A DNA stretch of 64,000 nucleotides from Clostridium uliginosum (GCF_900112485.1 NZ_FOMG01000002.1:210363-274362), one strand, 5' to 3'. Shown: positions 12,713 through 23,088, counted from the first letter of the stretch. Numbers and translations are program-made. The notes: generated by a model not told the origin, from the letters alone.

Positions 12713-13342
12713 TTATTTAGTTCCAAATAACCTATCTCCAGCATCTCCAAGACCTGGAACTATATAACCTTTTTCATTCAATTTTTCATCTATTGAAGCT
12801 ATGTACACATCTACATCTGGATGTTCTTTTTGCACTACTTGTATACCTTCTGGTGCTGCTATTAAACTCATTAATTTTAAATTTCTAGCACCTTTTTCCT
12901 TAAGCATAGTTAATGCGTCACATGCTGACCCGCCTGTCGCAATCATTGGATCAACAACTATAACATCTCTTTCTTCAATGTCTTTAGGAAGTTTACAAAA
13001 ATATTCTACTGGTTTTAAAGTTTCTTCATCTCTATATAATCCTATATGTCCAATTTTAGCTGCTGGTATTAAACTAAGTACTCCATCAACCATTCCAAGT
13101 CCAGCTCTTAATATAGGCACTATTGCCATCTTTTTCCCTGCAACAATTTTGCATTTAGTTTTACAAACTGGAGTTTCAATTTCTACCTCTTCCATATTTA
13201 AATCTCTAGTTACTTCATAAGTCATTAACATTGAAATTTCTTTAACTAATTCTTTAAAATCCTTAGACCCTGTATCTTTGCTTCTTATCATTGAAAGTTT
13301 ATGAAGTACCAACGGATGGCTTATTTCTGTTACCTTACTCAT
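12713..13342 (-). CDS. upp: Uracil phosphoribosyltransferase
   Basis: Salvages uracil to UMP using PRPP. It has 209 residues, the standard length. The PRPP-binding loop reads [18 protein letters not shown], and the uracil-binding C-terminal region contains [22 protein letters not shown] precedes ATG 13342. It is followed by a terminator and is preceded by rpiB, from which it may be read through. Confidence 0.97.
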   Translation of the reverse strand: MSKVTEISHPLVLHKLSMIRSKDTGSKDFKELVKEISMLMTYEVTRDLNMEEVEIETPVCKTKCKIVAGKKMAIVPILRAGLGMVDGVLSLIPAAKIGHIGLYRDEETLKPVEYFCKLPKDIEERDVIVVDPMIATGGSACDALTMLKEKGARNLKLMSLIAAPEGIQVVQKEHPDVDVYIASIDEKLNEKGYIVPGLGDAGDRLFGTK

Positions 13343-13428
13343 TTTATATTCCTCCTAATATTTAATTATTATTGAAAAAACAACAAACTAATATTTTGTT
13401 ATATTTTAACTGATTATTTTTAAGTCTC

Positions 13429-13878
13429 TTATTTATAATATTTTTTTTCTATTTCAGTAATCTTATTTATTCTTTTAGCATGTCTATCACCTTCAAATTC
13501 AGATGATATAAAAGTTTTTACTATATCTAATGCAAGCCCAGTTCCAACAACTCTTTGTCCTAAAGTTAATATATTTGCATTATTATGCTCTCTAGTTGCA
13601 TGTGCACTAAAAGTATCTGAGCATAATGCAGCTCTAATTCCAGGAACTTTATTTGCACTAATGCCTATTCCAATCCCTGTTCCACAAATTAATATACCTA
13701 ATTCATATTTTTTTGATACAACAGACTCTGCTACTGGCAATGCAATATCAGGATAATCACAAGACTCCTTTGAATATGTACCAAAATCTTTTACTTCATG
13801 GCCTTCAGCTTTTAAAAATGTTATTATTTCTTCTTTTAGCTCAAATCCACCATGATCACATCCAATTGCTATTTTCAT
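13429..13878 (-). CDS. rpiB: Ribose-5-phosphate isomerase B
   Basis: Interconverts ribose-5-phosphate and ribulose-5-phosphate. 149 residues; N-terminal IAIGCDHGGFELK, catalytic Cys65 in LICGTGIGI, and His98 in TREHNNANIL, where the ring-opening histidine sits. The RpiB/LacAB fold is clear, and Cys65 favours RpiB over a sugar-specific LacA. It lies between sua5 and upp, supplying ribose phosphate for nucleotide synthesis. Confidence 0.95.
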   Translation of the reverse strand: MKIAIGCDHGGFELKEEIITFLKAEGHEVKDFGTYSKESCDYPDIALPVAESVVSKKYELGILICGTGIGIGISANKVPGIRAALCSDTFSAHATREHNNANILTLGQRVVGTGLALDIVKTFISSEFEGDRHAKRINKITEIEKKYYK

Positions 13879-13911
13879 AGTTTAACCTCCATAATATATA
13901 TATTTATTCAT

Positions 13912-13954
13912 AAAAAAAGAAGAGAAAGTATGTTGTTAAACTTTATCTCCTTCT
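13912..13954 (-). terminator. Probable sua5 terminator
   Basis: Imperfect stem AGAAGAGAAAGT with ACTTTATCTCCTTCT and seven T on minus (13912-13918). It lies between sua5 and rpiB. Confidence 0.55.
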
Positions 13955-14000
13955 ATTTTAAACAATAATAAAAATCTTATTTATTATCAAATTCTTCATT

Positions 14001-15050
14001 TCATACTTCAATAATGTCAAACCCCGCAGCTTTTTTTAATCTATTCATTATAGCTATTCCTACTCCTTTTTCTTCATAAGCTTCTGCTAAAATGAAATCT
14101 GCTCCTAAGTCATCACAATGTCTTAGTGCTTCAAATAAATTTTTAGCTACTGTAGATAAATCTTTTATACTTCCTAATACTATTTTAGTACCCTCTGTAT
14201 ATTCTTTTTTATTTTCCTCAACAGTAAGTATACACACTTTTTTATTATTATCTATATAATTGTGTACTATTTGTTGTATTTTTTCAATAGTTTTTTTTCT
14301 TTTTCCTGAAATTATTGTAACTTTAGCTTTTGGCGCATAATGTCTATACTTCATTCCTGGTGCTTTAGGCTTTATATTTTTTTGTGGCTTTTGCATTACA
14401 GCTTTATCTATTTCTATTCTTGAATCTATTTCTTTTAACATTTCTAATGTTATCCCACCTGGTCTTAAAACTAATGGTGGATTCACTGTACAATCTACAA
14501 TTGTGGATTCTAACCCTATATTACTTTTATGTCCACCTAATATACAATCTACTTTTCCATCTAAATCTTCTATACATCTCTCTACATCTGTTGGACTCGG
14601 TCTACCACTTATATTTGCAGATGGTGCTGCAATAACAGTATTCGTTAATTCGATTAATTTTAAAGCTATCTCATCATTAGGCATTCTAATCCCAATAGAA
14701 TCTAAATTTGCACTAGTTACATTAGGTATGATGTTTTTCTTTTTTAAAATTACTGTTAATGGACCTGGCCAAAACTTATCTATAAGTTTATGTGCAACTT
14801 CAGGAATTTCTTCAACTAATAAATCTATTTCTTTTGATGCAACATGAACAATCAAAGGGTTGTCTTGCGGTCTCCCTTTAGCTATGAAAATTTTTTTAAC
14901 CCCGTCTTCATTAAGGGCATCTGCGCCTAACCCATATACTGTTTCGGTTGGAAAAGCTACAACTCCACCTTTTTTTATAATCTCAGCAGCTTCTCTTATT
15001 TTTTCTTGATCATCAGCAATGTTTTCTACTACAATTATCTTTGTTTCCAA
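14001..15050 (-). CDS. L-threonylcarbamoyladenylate synthase (Sua5/YwlC type)
   Basis: Makes threonylcarbamoyl-AMP from Thr, bicarbonate and ATP for t6A modification of ANN-decoding tRNAs. The TsaD partner is encoded at 50301-51320. The N-terminal YrdC-like domain (residues about 10-200) contains KGGVVAFPTETVYGLGADA and KGRPQDNPLIVH. A C-terminal Sua5 domain (about 235-349) follows the linker PGMKYRHYAPKA, so it is the long two-domain form. The start is TTG 15050, 6 nt after AAGGAA. It lies downstream of prfA and a membrane protein, a conserved clostridial order. Confidence 0.94.
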   Translation of the reverse strand: METKIIVVENIADDQEKIREAAEIIKKGGVVAFPTETVYGLGADALNEDGVKKIFIAKGRPQDNPLIVHVASKEIDLLVEEIPEVAHKLIDKFWPGPLTVILKKKNIIPNVTSANLDSIGIRMPNDEIALKLIELTNTVIAAPSANISGRPSPTDVERCIEDLDGKVDCILGGHKSNIGLESTIVDCTVNPPLVLRPGGITLEMLKEIDSRIEIDKAVMQKPQKNIKPKAPGMKYRHYAPKAKVTIISGKRKKTIEKIQQIVHNYIDNNKKVCILTVEENKKEYTEGTKIVLGSIKDLSTVAKNLFEALRHCDDLGADFILAEAYEEKGVGIAIMNRLKKAAGFDIIEV

Positions 15051-15070
15051 AGTATGTTCCTTCTTTCTTG

Positions 15071-15658
15071 CTAAACTATTGTTTGTCCTCGTGCAATTTT
15101 AATATTTTCAATACTATAATCTGTATAAATAGCCTTAACGCAATTTTTGTATATAGAGTCTAATAATAAGTATTTTTTTAATCCACCTTTTTTTACAATC
15201 TGAAAATAATAAGATTTATCAGGATTCAATTCCTTTATCTTTATGTATTCTTCTTCAATTTGAGGATATCTTTTTAAAAAATTTGGCATGACAGATCTTA
15301 ATAATTTATTCTTAAAGGCTATGCTAGTAATAAGTATTATTTCCATATCATAATCTGATTTATTAGTATGTACTAAAACTACTTTATCACAAAAAATTAG
15401 AGATCTATTTGTAAACATTCCAACTTTAAAAGTTAATTTGTTATTAATACATTTATATTCTACTTTATAACCATTAAGTTTAAGTATTATAGCCATTACT
15501 ATTAAAAACTCGATACACACTAGATAAATTAAATAAAACATATTAGAAATTCCAGCTATTAATAATACTATAGGTAAAACAATTCCAATCATCAACATGA
15601 AAATTATAAATCTTTTTATAGATGATTTTTCCTTCTTTATAGCAGTATAAATATTCAT
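15071..15658 (-). CDS. Conserved hypothetical membrane protein
   Basis: 195 residues with two adjacent hydrophobic helices near the N-terminus (about 18-38 and 40-62), followed by a soluble, beta-rich-looking region of about 130 residues. The layout resembles small bacterial membrane proteins with a PH-like domain, but I do not recognise a family motif. It lies 20 nt upstream of sua5 and is probably cotranscribed with it. No function is assigned. Confidence 0.7.
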   Translation of the reverse strand: MNIYTAIKKEKSSIKRFIIFMLMIGIVLPIVLLIAGISNMFYLIYLVCIEFLIVMAIILKLNGYKVEYKCINNKLTFKVGMFTNRSLIFCDKVVLVHTNKSDYDMEIILITSIAFKNKLLRSVMPNFLKRYPQIEEEYIKIKELNPDKSYYFQIVKKGGLKKYLLLDSIYKNCVKAIYTDYSIENIKIARGQTIV

Positions 15659-15679
15659 ACCTTATTCCTCCTATTATTT

Positions 15680-15840
15680 AAGGCACATGAAAGAAAATAA
15701 TAGATCAAAGATGCGTCATATATTTCGTGTCAGACAATGAGGTAAGTTATTTTGATAGTTTATCTATTAGCATAACTGGCCACCGTAGTATGACGCAAAA
15801 TAGACAAACATACTGGTTTATTATTCTTTTAAATTTGCCT
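15680..15840 (+). repeat. Full-length AB repeat
   Basis: A 161-bp copy between prfA and the membrane protein gene. End A (AGGCACATGAAAGAAAATAA) is on the left and a decayed end B on the right (inward AGGCAAATTTAAAAGAATAA). Next to end A is the block AAAGATGCGTCATATATTTC; next to end B is TAGTATGACGCAAAATAGAC. The central part shows a weak hairpin (AAGTTATTTTGATA with TAGCATAACT). Confidence 0.9.
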
Positions 15841-15871
15841 AAAAGCCCCACATATTAAAATGTAAGGCTTT
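15841..15871 (-). terminator. prfA terminator
   Basis: Stem AAAGCC/GGCTTT (15842-15847 with 15866-15871) plus inner ACAT/ATGT, 12 nt after the prfA stop. It directly abuts the AB repeat. Confidence 0.65.
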
Positions 15872-15882
15872 CTAAATAATAT

Positions 15883-16965
15883 TTACATATCTCTGTTTCC
15901 CATTTGCTTCATTTTTTCAGCTTGATCTGCTGTAATTAATGCATTTATTACTTCATCAATATCACCACTTAAAAAAGCTTCTAATTTATATAAAGTTAAT
16001 CCTATTCTATGTTCTGTAACTCTTCCTTGTGGATAATTATATGTCCTAATTCTTTCACTTCTATCTCCAGTTCCAACTTGACTCTTTCTATCTTCTGCTA
16101 TTCCATCAGCTCTTTCTTGTTGAGCTTTTTCAAATAATCTTGATCTAAGAACTTTCATAGCTTTTTCTTTATTTTTCAACTGAGATTTTTCATCTTGACA
16201 TGAAACCACAAGTCCTGAAGGTAAATGTGTAATTCTAACAGCTGAATCTGTAGTATTAACGCATTGTCCACCATGTCCTGAAGCTCTAAATACATCTATT
16301 CTAACGTCTTTATCTGCAATTTCAATTTCAACATCATCAACTTCTGGTAAAACTGCTACTGTTGCAGTTGAAGTATGAATTCTTCCACTTGATTCAGTAT
16401 CTGGAACTCTTTGAACTCTATGTACTCCACTTTCATACTTTAATTTTGAATATGCACCATTACCTTTTATCATAAAGACAACTTCTTTAAATCCGCCAAT
16501 ATCTGTTTCGTTTAAACTCATTATTTCTGTAGTCCATCTTTGATTTTCTGCATATCTTGTGTACATTCTAAATAAGTTATATGCAAATAAAGCTGCTTCT
16601 TCGCCACCTGCACCACCTCTTATTTCAACAAAAACATTCTTATCATCATTTGGATCTTTTGGAAGTAATAATATTTGAATATATTCTTCTAATTTTTGTT
16701 CTTTATCTGTTAAAGAAGATATTTCTTCATTTAACATTTCTCTCATTTCTTTATCATTTTCTTCATTTAACATTTCTTTGTTATCTTGAAGATCTTCTGA
16801 GACTTGCTTATATTCTTTATATGCATTTACAATAACCTCTAAGTCAGATTGCTCTTTACATAGCTTTCTCCACTCATTTTGATTTTGCATAATTGATGGA
16901 TCACTAATTTTAACTGATAATTCATCATATTTATTTTCTATAAAAGCCAATTTATCTAATAACAT
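15883..16965 (-). CDS. prfA: Peptide chain release factor 1
   Basis: Recognises UAA/UAG and triggers peptidyl-tRNA hydrolysis. It has 360 residues, the standard RF1 length. The GGQ motif lies in [17 protein letters not shown], and the upstream segment [18 protein letters not shown] is typical of RF1. The start at 16965 has GGAG with a 7-nt spacer. The enzyme that methylates the GGQ glutamine is encoded immediately upstream as part of a fusion. Confidence 0.97.
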   Translation of the reverse strand: MLLDKLAFIENKYDELSVKISDPSIMQNQNEWRKLCKEQSDLEVIVNAYKEYKQVSEDLQDNKEMLNEENDKEMREMLNEEISSLTDKEQKLEEYIQILLLPKDPNDDKNVFVEIRGGAGGEEAALFAYNLFRMYTRYAENQRWTTEIMSLNETDIGGFKEVVFMIKGNGAYSKLKYESGVHRVQRVPDTESSGRIHTSTATVAVLPEVDDVEIEIADKDVRIDVFRASGHGGQCVNTTDSAVRITHLPSGLVVSCQDEKSQLKNKEKAMKVLRSRLFEKAQQERADGIAEDRKSQVGTGDRSERIRTYNYPQGRVTEHRIGLTLYKLEAFLSGDIDEVINALITADQAEKMKQMGNRDM

Positions 16966-17128
16966 TCAATCACTCCGTATTTCATTTTTCCACATTTTTA
17001 TCCAATGTATGTGACTCTTGGATACTTCATTCTGCCTTTTAGATGAAAAGACTTTTTAAATTAAATGAACCTCATCTAAAAATTAAGAACCACTTGGTAT
17101 TATATCATATTTTTTAAGTTTTAATCAA

Positions 17129-17321
17129 TAAGGCACATTAAAATAAATAACAAGTCAGCATGCTAGTCTATTTTGCGTCATACTGTGTCGGTAACACTCC
17201 TACTTCTGCAAGTTGGAGTTAGCGACTGCACGCTCCCAAATAACTATTTCTAAGTTTGAGATGAAGCAAAAAACCAACTAAGACTAAGGACTCTGTTTAT
17301 TACTAATAAAATATATACCTT
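17129..17321 (-). repeat. AB repeat with a divergent right part
   Basis: Occupies the prfA to prmC gap. The left end is a good B-type end (AGGCACATTAAAATAAATAA) followed by GTCAGCATGCTAGTCTATTT, TGCGTCATACTGTGTCGG. The right half holds GTTGGAGTTAGCGACTGC and other unshared sequence, and its terminal end is decayed (TATATACCTT). An adjacent inverted pair, TTTTAGATGA / TCATCTAAAA, lies at 17038-17079 outside the element. Confidence 0.75.
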
Positions 17322-19082
17322 TTAATTACTTAATTTTCCAATAACTACTCTATCTAAACTTGCAAGGTCTTTAATTACTTTTATATCTTTAAAACAAAAT
17401 TGTTCCATCAGCATTTTTACTTGTTCTCCTTGATTGTATCCTATTTCAAATGCTAATATTCCATTTTCTTTCAATACATTCTTACTTTGACTTATTATTT
17501 TTTTATAAAAATATAAACCATCTTTACCTCCACTCAATGCCGTATGTGGTTCATAGTTTCTTACATCGTCCATTAATTTTTCTATTTCAGCTTCTTCTAT
17601 ATATGGTGGATTTGAAACTAAAATATCATATTTTTTTTCATTTAATATTATTTCATCTAATAAATTACTTCTTATAAATGAAGCTTTATTTCTTAAATTG
17701 AATTTTTCTATATTTAATAATGTAACTTTCTGTGGAATTTCATAATAATCGATTAAGTCTACTTTTATATTACTTCTAAAATGAGCTAGCGCTATCCCAA
17801 TAGCTCCTGAGCCACAGCATAAGTCGCACACTTCTTTTTCTTCATCTTCTTTTATATGCTTTAATACTTCTTCAACTAATATTTCTGTGTCTCCTCGTGG
17901 AATTAATACTCCTTCTTCAACATAAAGGTTAAGATTCATAAATTCACATTCATTTAAAATATATTTAACTGGCATTTTATCTTTTCTTTTATTAATTAGT
18001 TTAAAATACTCTTTTTCATTTACAATACTTATTTCTTCTTCTCTATGAGTTATTAAATATATTCTTTCTTTATCTATGACATTTCCAAGTAATAGCTCTG
18101 CATCTAATCTAGCAGTATCAATATTATTCTTCTTTAAAATATCAGCTCCTAAATTAATTAGTTCTCCAATATTTTTTTGTTTATCTTTAATACCTTCTGC
18201 ACATTTTAGAGCTGCAATTGCTACTTCAATTTGAAAATTATCTGGTTCCTTTGTAGTTAAAAATTGAAGTTGCATTCCTGGCCATGCAATAATTTTTGAT
18301 AATGAATTATTATTTTTCCCTAGCCATTTAATTAATTCATAAGTAATTCCAGTTACTATAGGTATAAGTACAAGTCTAAGTATTAATCTTTCGCCAAAAC
18401 TTCCCCATCCTGTAAATGAAAACACAATAATACTAACAAACATTATTAAAAATAAGAAGTTAGTTCCACACCTTGGATGAAGTCTTGGATATTTTTTAAC
18501 ATTTTCTACTGTTAAATCTTGCATAGCTTCATAACAAAATATCGTTTTATGTTCAGCTCCATGATATTGTAAAACTCTATATATATCATCTAACTTACTG
18601 ATAATCAGCATGTATACTAATAAAATTACTATCCTAATAATAGCTTCAATTAAATTTAATCCTACATTAGATATTCCTATATTTTTAAAAAGTGTAGCTA
18701 TACTAGTTGGTAAGATTACAAAAAGTCCAATAGATATAATAATTGAAAACATTAACGTTAATGCCATAATTATATCATTTGACTTTTTTCCTAATTTATT
18801 ATTAAGCCAGACTTCAAATTTTGAAGGTTCTTCTCCCTCATCAAAAAACGAAGCTGAATAATTTAGTGAATCCATTCCCATCTTTAAAGAATCAATTAAC
18901 ACAAAAAAGCCTCTTAAAAAAGGTATATTAATAATTGGATACTTTTTAGTTATTGGCACATTATTTTCTATCTTTATTTCTATATTTCCTTTTAATGTTC
19001 TAACTGCTGTTGCCAATCCATTAGTTCCTCTCATCATAACACCTTCAATAACAGCTTGCCCTCCAACATCACACCTTTTCAT
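17322..19082 (-). CDS. prmC: Fusion: DUF1385 membrane protein + PrmC (RF N5-glutamine methyltransferase)
   Basis: One uninterrupted frame of 586 residues with two parts. Residues 1 to about 300 match DUF1385 (CDVGGQAVIEGVMMRG, YHGAEHKTIFCYE, HPRCGTNFLF), an integral membrane protein with several helices. Residues from about 305 on are PrmC/HemK: SAM motif CDLCCGSGAIGIALAH and catalytic NPPY in LVSNPPYIEEAE. PrmC methylates the GGQ Gln of RF1 and RF2, fitting the prfA neighbour. ATG 19082 is preferred (GAGAGAG about 8 nt upstream); GTG 19091 is possible. Its start overlaps the end of tdk by 14 nt. Whether the product is cleaved is not visible. Confidence 0.92.
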   Translation of the reverse strand: MKRCDVGGQAVIEGVMMRGTNGLATAVRTLKGNIEIKIENNVPITKKYPIINIPFLRGFFVLIDSLKMGMDSLNYSASFFDEGEEPSKFEVWLNNKLGKKSNDIIMALTLMFSIIISIGLFVILPTSIATLFKNIGISNVGLNLIEAIIRIVILLVYMLIISKLDDIYRVLQYHGAEHKTIFCYEAMQDLTVENVKKYPRLHPRCGTNFLFLIMFVSIIVFSFTGWGSFGERLILRLVLIPIVTGITYELIKWLGKNNNSLSKIIAWPGMQLQFLTTKEPDNFQIEVAIAALKCAEGIKDKQKNIGELINLGADILKKNNIDTARLDAELLLGNVIDKERIYLITHREEEISIVNEKEYFKLINKRKDKMPVKYILNECEFMNLNLYVEEGVLIPRGDTEILVEEVLKHIKEDEEKEVCDLCCGSGAIGIALAHFRSNIKVDLIDYYEIPQKVTLLNIEKFNLRNKASFIRSNLLDEIILNEKKYDILVSNPPYIEEAEIEKLMDDVRNYEPHTALSGGKDGLYFYKKIISQSKNVLKENGILAFEIGYNQGEQVKMLMEQFCFKDIKVIKDLASLDRVVIGKLSN

Positions 19083-19707
19083 TTGCAACACTCTCTCTTA
19101 CATCATTTTTTTTGAATTTATCAGTTACAGTCTTATATTTATAATAACAATCTCCACATAAAGATTCATAATAAACATCATCTTGCTCATCTATAGCAAT
19201 TTGTTCTCCTTCAAAAACGAATTTTCCATTAATTTTTCTTCCATTTAATAAGGCTTTTCTTCCACATGCACATATAGTTTTCATTTCTTCTATGCTATGA
19301 GCTAATAATAATAATCTTGTACTTCCTTCAAATCCATTCATCTTAAAATCTGTTCTTAATCCATAACATATTATCGGAATATTTAGTCTAACTGCTATTT
19401 CAAATAACTCATCTATTTGTTTCGATTTCATAAATTGAACTTCATCAATCAATATACAATCAATATTTGATTTATTATTTAAATACTCAGTAACTAAATC
19501 TAAAATATTATCTTCTTTAGAAATCATTAGATCAACTTTTTTTTGTACTCCAAGTCTAGATACTAATTCATCTCCACCTTTATTATCAACTAAAGGTTTC
19601 ATTATGATAACTTTCATTCCACGCTCTTCATAATTATATGCTACTTGCATTAAATGAGTTGACTTTCCAGAATTCATTGCTCCATATCTAAAATATAATT
19701 TACTCAT
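19069..19707 (-). CDS. tdk: Thymidine kinase
   Basis: Phosphorylates thymidine in salvage. 212 residues, with P-loop GAMNSGKSTHLM, the DEVQF Walker B segment and the lasso/zinc motif CACG...CGDC typical of type II TK. It overlaps the downstream DUF1385-PrmC gene, so the two are probably cotranscribed. Confidence 0.95.
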   Translation of the reverse strand: MSKLYFRYGAMNSGKSTHLMQVAYNYEERGMKVIIMKPLVDNKGGDELVSRLGVQKKVDLMISKEDNILDLVTEYLNNKSNIDCILIDEVQFMKSKQIDELFEIAVRLNIPIICYGLRTDFKMNGFEGSTRLLLLAHSIEEMKTICACGRKALLNGRKINGKFVFEGEQIAIDEQDDVYYESLCGDCYYKYKTVTDKFKKNDVRESVANEKV

Positions 19708-19743
19708 AATTAAATATTCTCTCCTTTTTAACTATCTTAATCG

Positions 19744-19752
19744 ATTATAGCA
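19744..19752 (-). promoter_or_regulatory. Candidate tdk promoter (extended -10)
   Basis: On minus TGCTATAAT, an extended -10 box 37 nt upstream of tdk. No recognisable -35 box at 16-18 bp. Confidence 0.5.
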
Positions 19753-19823
19753 TTTAATACTTCGCTTAAAAAGAGATTTTCTTTCATATTACTTATTTGA
19801 CTTTTTAATTTTTTTCAATTATA

Positions 19824-19852
19824 TTGACCAGAAAAATACACTATGATATAAT
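19824..19852 (+). promoter_or_regulatory. rpmE promoter
   Basis: TTGACC (19824-19829), 17-bp spacer, TATAAT (19847-19852) preceded by TGA, giving an extended -10. Strong vegetative promoter facing rpmE and divergent from tdk. Confidence 0.8.
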
Positions 19853-19905
19853 CTAGTAGTTATTTAATGTTAACATAAGTTAATATACTGGAAGAGGTGA
19901 AAAAT

Positions 19906-20115
19906 ATGAAAGAAGGCATACATCCAGAATACCACCACGATGCAGTGGTTAAGTGTGCATGTGGAAACACTTTCACTACTGGTTCTGTTAAAGAAGAACT
20001 AAAAGTTGAAATATGCTCTAAATGCCACCCATTCTTCACTGGTAAGCAAAAAATCGTTGATATCGGCGGTAGAGTTGATAAGTTCAATAAAAGATTTAAT
20101 ATTAATGGTAAATAG
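19906..20115 (+). CDS. rpmE: 50S ribosomal protein L31 (zinc-binding form)
   Basis: 69 residues; the zinc-ribbon cysteines CACG and CSKCHPF mark the Zn-containing (C+) type, and HPFFTGKQK is the family signature. The start at ATG 19906 is 6 nt after GAGGTG; a GTG three codons earlier is part of that ribosome site. Monocistronic, with its own promoter and terminator. Confidence 0.96.
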   Translation: MKEGIHPEYHHDAVVKCACGNTFTTGSVKEELKVEICSKCHPFFTGKQKIVDIGGRVDKFNKRFNINGK

Positions 20116-20123
20116 AAAATTTG

Positions 20124-20159
20124 GGGAAAGACTTAGTCTTTCCCATTTTCTTTTTATTT
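20124..20159 (+). terminator. rpmE terminator
   Basis: Stem GGGAAAGAC/GTCTTTCCC (20124-20132 with 20136-20144), 3-nt loop, then a T-rich tail. Confidence 0.9.
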
Positions 20160-20357
20160 ATATTTTATTTTAATTAAGAATGTTATATATAAGTTCTAAT
20201 TAATAAAATTCATTATTTGCAAAACTAGCTTGTTGCAATTTCTAAAAGTACAGATTCAATTTAAATGAACAAACTTTTTTAGAACATATATATTTAAAAT
20301 AACTATTAAACATGATAAACTATTTATATGTAATCTAGTAGAAATGAGTGAAATTGG

Positions 20358-21473
20358 ATGAAAAAGATTTTAATCTTAACTACATCTACAGGACAAGGTC
20401 ATAATCAAGCAGCAAATTCTGTTTCTCAGTCTTTTGAAGCTGCTGGTTACGTAACTATAAAACATGATTTTTTATCTAAAAGTAGTAAACTTCTAAATGA
20501 CTTAATTGTAATTGGATATGAAATTTTAGCCTCAAGATTTCCAAAACTTTATGGATGGTTTTACAACTTTACAGATAAAAGTATAACTAATAAATTATTA
20601 AGAATAATATTTTTTTTCACAAAGATAAAAATTTCAAAACTAATTTATAACGTTAAACCAGATATAATAGTTGCTACGCATTCCCTTTCTGTTAATATAG
20701 TTACATCTTTAAAAAAGCAAGGATTAAATATTCCATATATTATGATTGTAACCGACTTTAAGGCACACTATACTTATATAAATCCTTATGTAGATGCATA
20801 TATTACTGGAAGTTCATATACAAAACAATCATTAATAGATAAAAATATAGAATCCAATAAAATATTTCCAATAGGAATTCCTATAAAAAAAGTTTTTTAT
20901 AGCTCTAATAATTCCATAAAAAAATTGAAAGATACTGAATACTTTAATTTACTACTTATGAGCGGAAGTCTTGGATTAGATACTATTTCTTTTGTATTAA
21001 AAGAGTTACTTAAAAATTCGCATAAATTAAGAATTACAGTTGTTTGTGGTAAAAATAAACACTTAGAAGAATCTCTAATAGAATACTGTGCTACTAATAA
21101 ATATGAAAATAAAAAATTGCATATTTTAGGTTTTACAACAGATATTCCATACTTAATGGATTATTGTGATGTCATCATTTCAAAACCTGGTGGTTTAACA
21201 GTAACTGAAGCAATTGTAAAAAATATTCCTTTAATAATTCCATTCGCTATTCCGGGACAGGAAATGGAAAATATAGATTTTTTAGTCAATGAAGGCTATT
21301 CTATTTATATTGATAATCTAGGTAAAATTAATGATGCTATAGATAACTTAATACTTAATCCTTCAATTCTATATGAAATTAAAAACAAATTAAAACAATT
21401 ATCTTCTACTTATGATCCAGATAAAATTGTTACCATATCAGAAGGTTTGATAAAAAATAAGTATGATATATAA
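20358..21473 (+). CDS. GT28-family glycosyltransferase (MGDG synthase/UgtP-like)
   Basis: 371 residues. The N-terminus ILILTTSTGQGHNQAANSV is the MGDG-synthase/UgtP/MurG-type acceptor-domain signature, and the C-terminal donor site DVIISKPGGLTVTEAI is characteristic of the family. It likely glycosylates diacylglycerol at the inner face of the membrane, giving glycolipid anchors. An LtaS-type enzyme at 54854-56716 may use such lipids, but linking the two is inference. The ribosome site (GAGTG) is modest. The 5' spacer (20160-20357) shows no clear promoter. Confidence 0.85.
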   Translation: MKKILILTTSTGQGHNQAANSVSQSFEAAGYVTIKHDFLSKSSKLLNDLIVIGYEILASRFPKLYGWFYNFTDKSITNKLLRIIFFFTKIKISKLIYNVKPDIIVATHSLSVNIVTSLKKQGLNIPYIMIVTDFKAHYTYINPYVDAYITGSSYTKQSLIDKNIESNKIFPIGIPIKKVFYSSNNSIKKLKDTEYFNLLLMSGSLGLDTISFVLKELLKNSHKLRITVVCGKNKHLEESLIEYCATNKYENKKLHILGFTTDIPYLMDYCDVIISKPGGLTVTEAIVKNIPLIIPFAIPGQEMENIDFLVNEGYSIYIDNLGKINDAIDNLILNPSILYEIKNKLKQLSSTYDPDKIVTISEGLIKNKYDI

Positions 21474-21505
21474 AAATTACTTTTATATATCATACTTATT
21501 TTTTT
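21457..21505. terminator. Bidirectional terminator between the glycosyltransferase gene and rho
   Basis: A perfect 19-bp stem (21457-21475 with 21481-21499), loop ATTAC, seven T on plus and a T-rich tail on minus. It overlaps the last codons of the plus-strand gene and lies 21 nt past the rho stop. Confidence 0.9.
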
Positions 21506-21526
21506 GAATATGCCTTATTACAACAT

Positions 21527-22945
21527 TTATTTTCTTCTTTCAATTCCATTCTTTTTAAAAATACTAATAAATTCTTTATTATCTGATGTTTTAGTTAACA
21601 TATTTATAAGATTTTGTGTAACATCTTCTACACTTCCATCTCTATACATTACTTTTCTGATAGTGTATGCTACTTCTTGTTCTTCTTTAGAGAATATTAA
21701 ATCTTCTTTTCTAGTTCCAGACTTGTAAATATCAATAGCTGGGAATATTCTTCTTTCTTGTAGCCTTCTATCTAAGTGAACTTCCATATTTCCAGTTCCT
21801 TTAAATTCCTCAAATATCATATCATCCATTCTTGATCCTGTTTCAATAAGTGCAGTAGCTAAAATTGTTAAACTACCACCTTCTTCAATGTTTCTTGCAG
21901 CGCCAAAAAATTTCTTTGGCATTATTAACGCTCCAGGATCTAATCCTCCTGATAGAGTTCTTCCTGTTGGTGTTATAGTTAAGTTATAAGCTCTAGATAA
22001 CCTTGTTAAACTATCCATAAGTATTACAACATCCTTACCTTGCTCTACCATTCTCTTAGCTCTCTCTAATACCATTCGTGATACTTTTGCATGATTTTGA
22101 GGTTCTTCATCAAATGTTGAATATATTACATCTCCATTTATAGATCTCTTCATATCAGTAACTTCCTCAGGTCTTTCATCAATAAGTAAAACTATCAACT
22201 TAATATCAGGATAATTCTCAGATATGTTTTGTGCTACTTTTTTTAGAAGAGTTGTTTTTCCTGCTTTAGGAGGAGCAACAATAATACCTCTTTGACCTTT
22301 TCCTATTGGACAAATTATATCCATTAATCTTGATGATAAATCATTTCCATTAGAAGTTTCTAACTTTAATCTTTCTTTAGGATATATAGGTGTCAAAGTT
22401 TCAAAATATTTTCTTCCTATAGCCTTTTCTGGTTGCTCTCCATTTACTTGCTCCACAAATAAAAGTGCTTTAAACTTTTCTCCTTCTTTTGCTTCTCTAA
22501 CCTTACCTTCTACTTCATCTCCAGTTCTCAAATTAAACCTTCTAATTTGAGAAGGCGATACGTAGACATCCTCACTACTTGTTAAATAATTTTTGCATCT
22601 TAAAAATCCAAAGTTATTATTTTCTAATATTTCTAAAATTCCTTTTGCTGAGTTTGATTCATTTATCATACTCTTTAATTTTTCTTGTTTAGAAACCGTT
22701 TCTTCTTTTACATTATTCAAATTATTAGTTACAGTAGGTTTTATCTCGTCCTCTACCTTAACTATCTTAGGAGCTATCTTTTCTTTTAATATCATTCCAT
22801 CTTTCTCTACTATCTTAGGAGTACTTTTTAAAATTTCTTCTATTAATTCACTTTTTTTATATTTCGCTATATTTTTAACTCCTGAGTTCTTAGCAATTTC
22901 TTTTAATTTTATCAAAGTCATGCTTTCATACTCTTGTTTTATCAA
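21527..22945 (-). CDS. rho: Transcription termination factor Rho
   Basis: Hexameric RNA helicase, 472 residues. An N-terminal Rho-N/SAP-like segment (residues about 7-45) is followed by a charged linker. Then come the cold-shock RNA-binding domain ([15 protein letters not shown]...), Walker [14 protein letters not shown] and Walker [16 protein letters not shown]. The start is TTG 22945 behind GGAGGTG. The linker between the N-terminal segment and the RNA-binding domain is longer than in E. coli Rho, as in many Firmicutes. Confidence 0.96.
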   Translation of the reverse strand: MIKQEYESMTLIKLKEIAKNSGVKNIAKYKKSELIEEILKSTPKIVEKDGMILKEKIAPKIVKVEDEIKPTVTNNLNNVKEETVSKQEKLKSMINESNSAKGILEILENNNFGFLRCKNYLTSSEDVYVSPSQIRRFNLRTGDEVEGKVREAKEGEKFKALLFVEQVNGEQPEKAIGRKYFETLTPIYPKERLKLETSNGNDLSSRLMDIICPIGKGQRGIIVAPPKAGKTTLLKKVAQNISENYPDIKLIVLLIDERPEEVTDMKRSINGDVIYSTFDEEPQNHAKVSRMVLERAKRMVEQGKDVVILMDSLTRLSRAYNLTITPTGRTLSGGLDPGALIMPKKFFGAARNIEEGGSLTILATALIETGSRMDDMIFEEFKGTGNMEVHLDRRLQERRIFPAIDIYKSGTRKEDLIFSKEEQEVAYTIRKVMYRDGSVEDVTQNLINMLTKTSDNKEFISIFKKNGIERRK

Positions 22946-22986
22946 ATTAGCACCTCCAATTATAAACTTATTAACTTATAAATTAC

Positions 22987-23015
22987 ATCATACTAAATAG
23001 CAATTTTAATTCCAA
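22987..23015 (-). promoter_or_regulatory. Candidate rho promoter
   Basis: On minus TTGGAA (23010-23015), 17-bp spacer, TATGAT (22987-22992), about 42 nt from the rho start. Confidence 0.55.
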
Positions 23016-23088
23016 ATTTTTATATTAATAAATAATTTAGATTTGCTTCTTCTAGATAAATTTAGAATAAGTCAAAATATTTTTTTAT

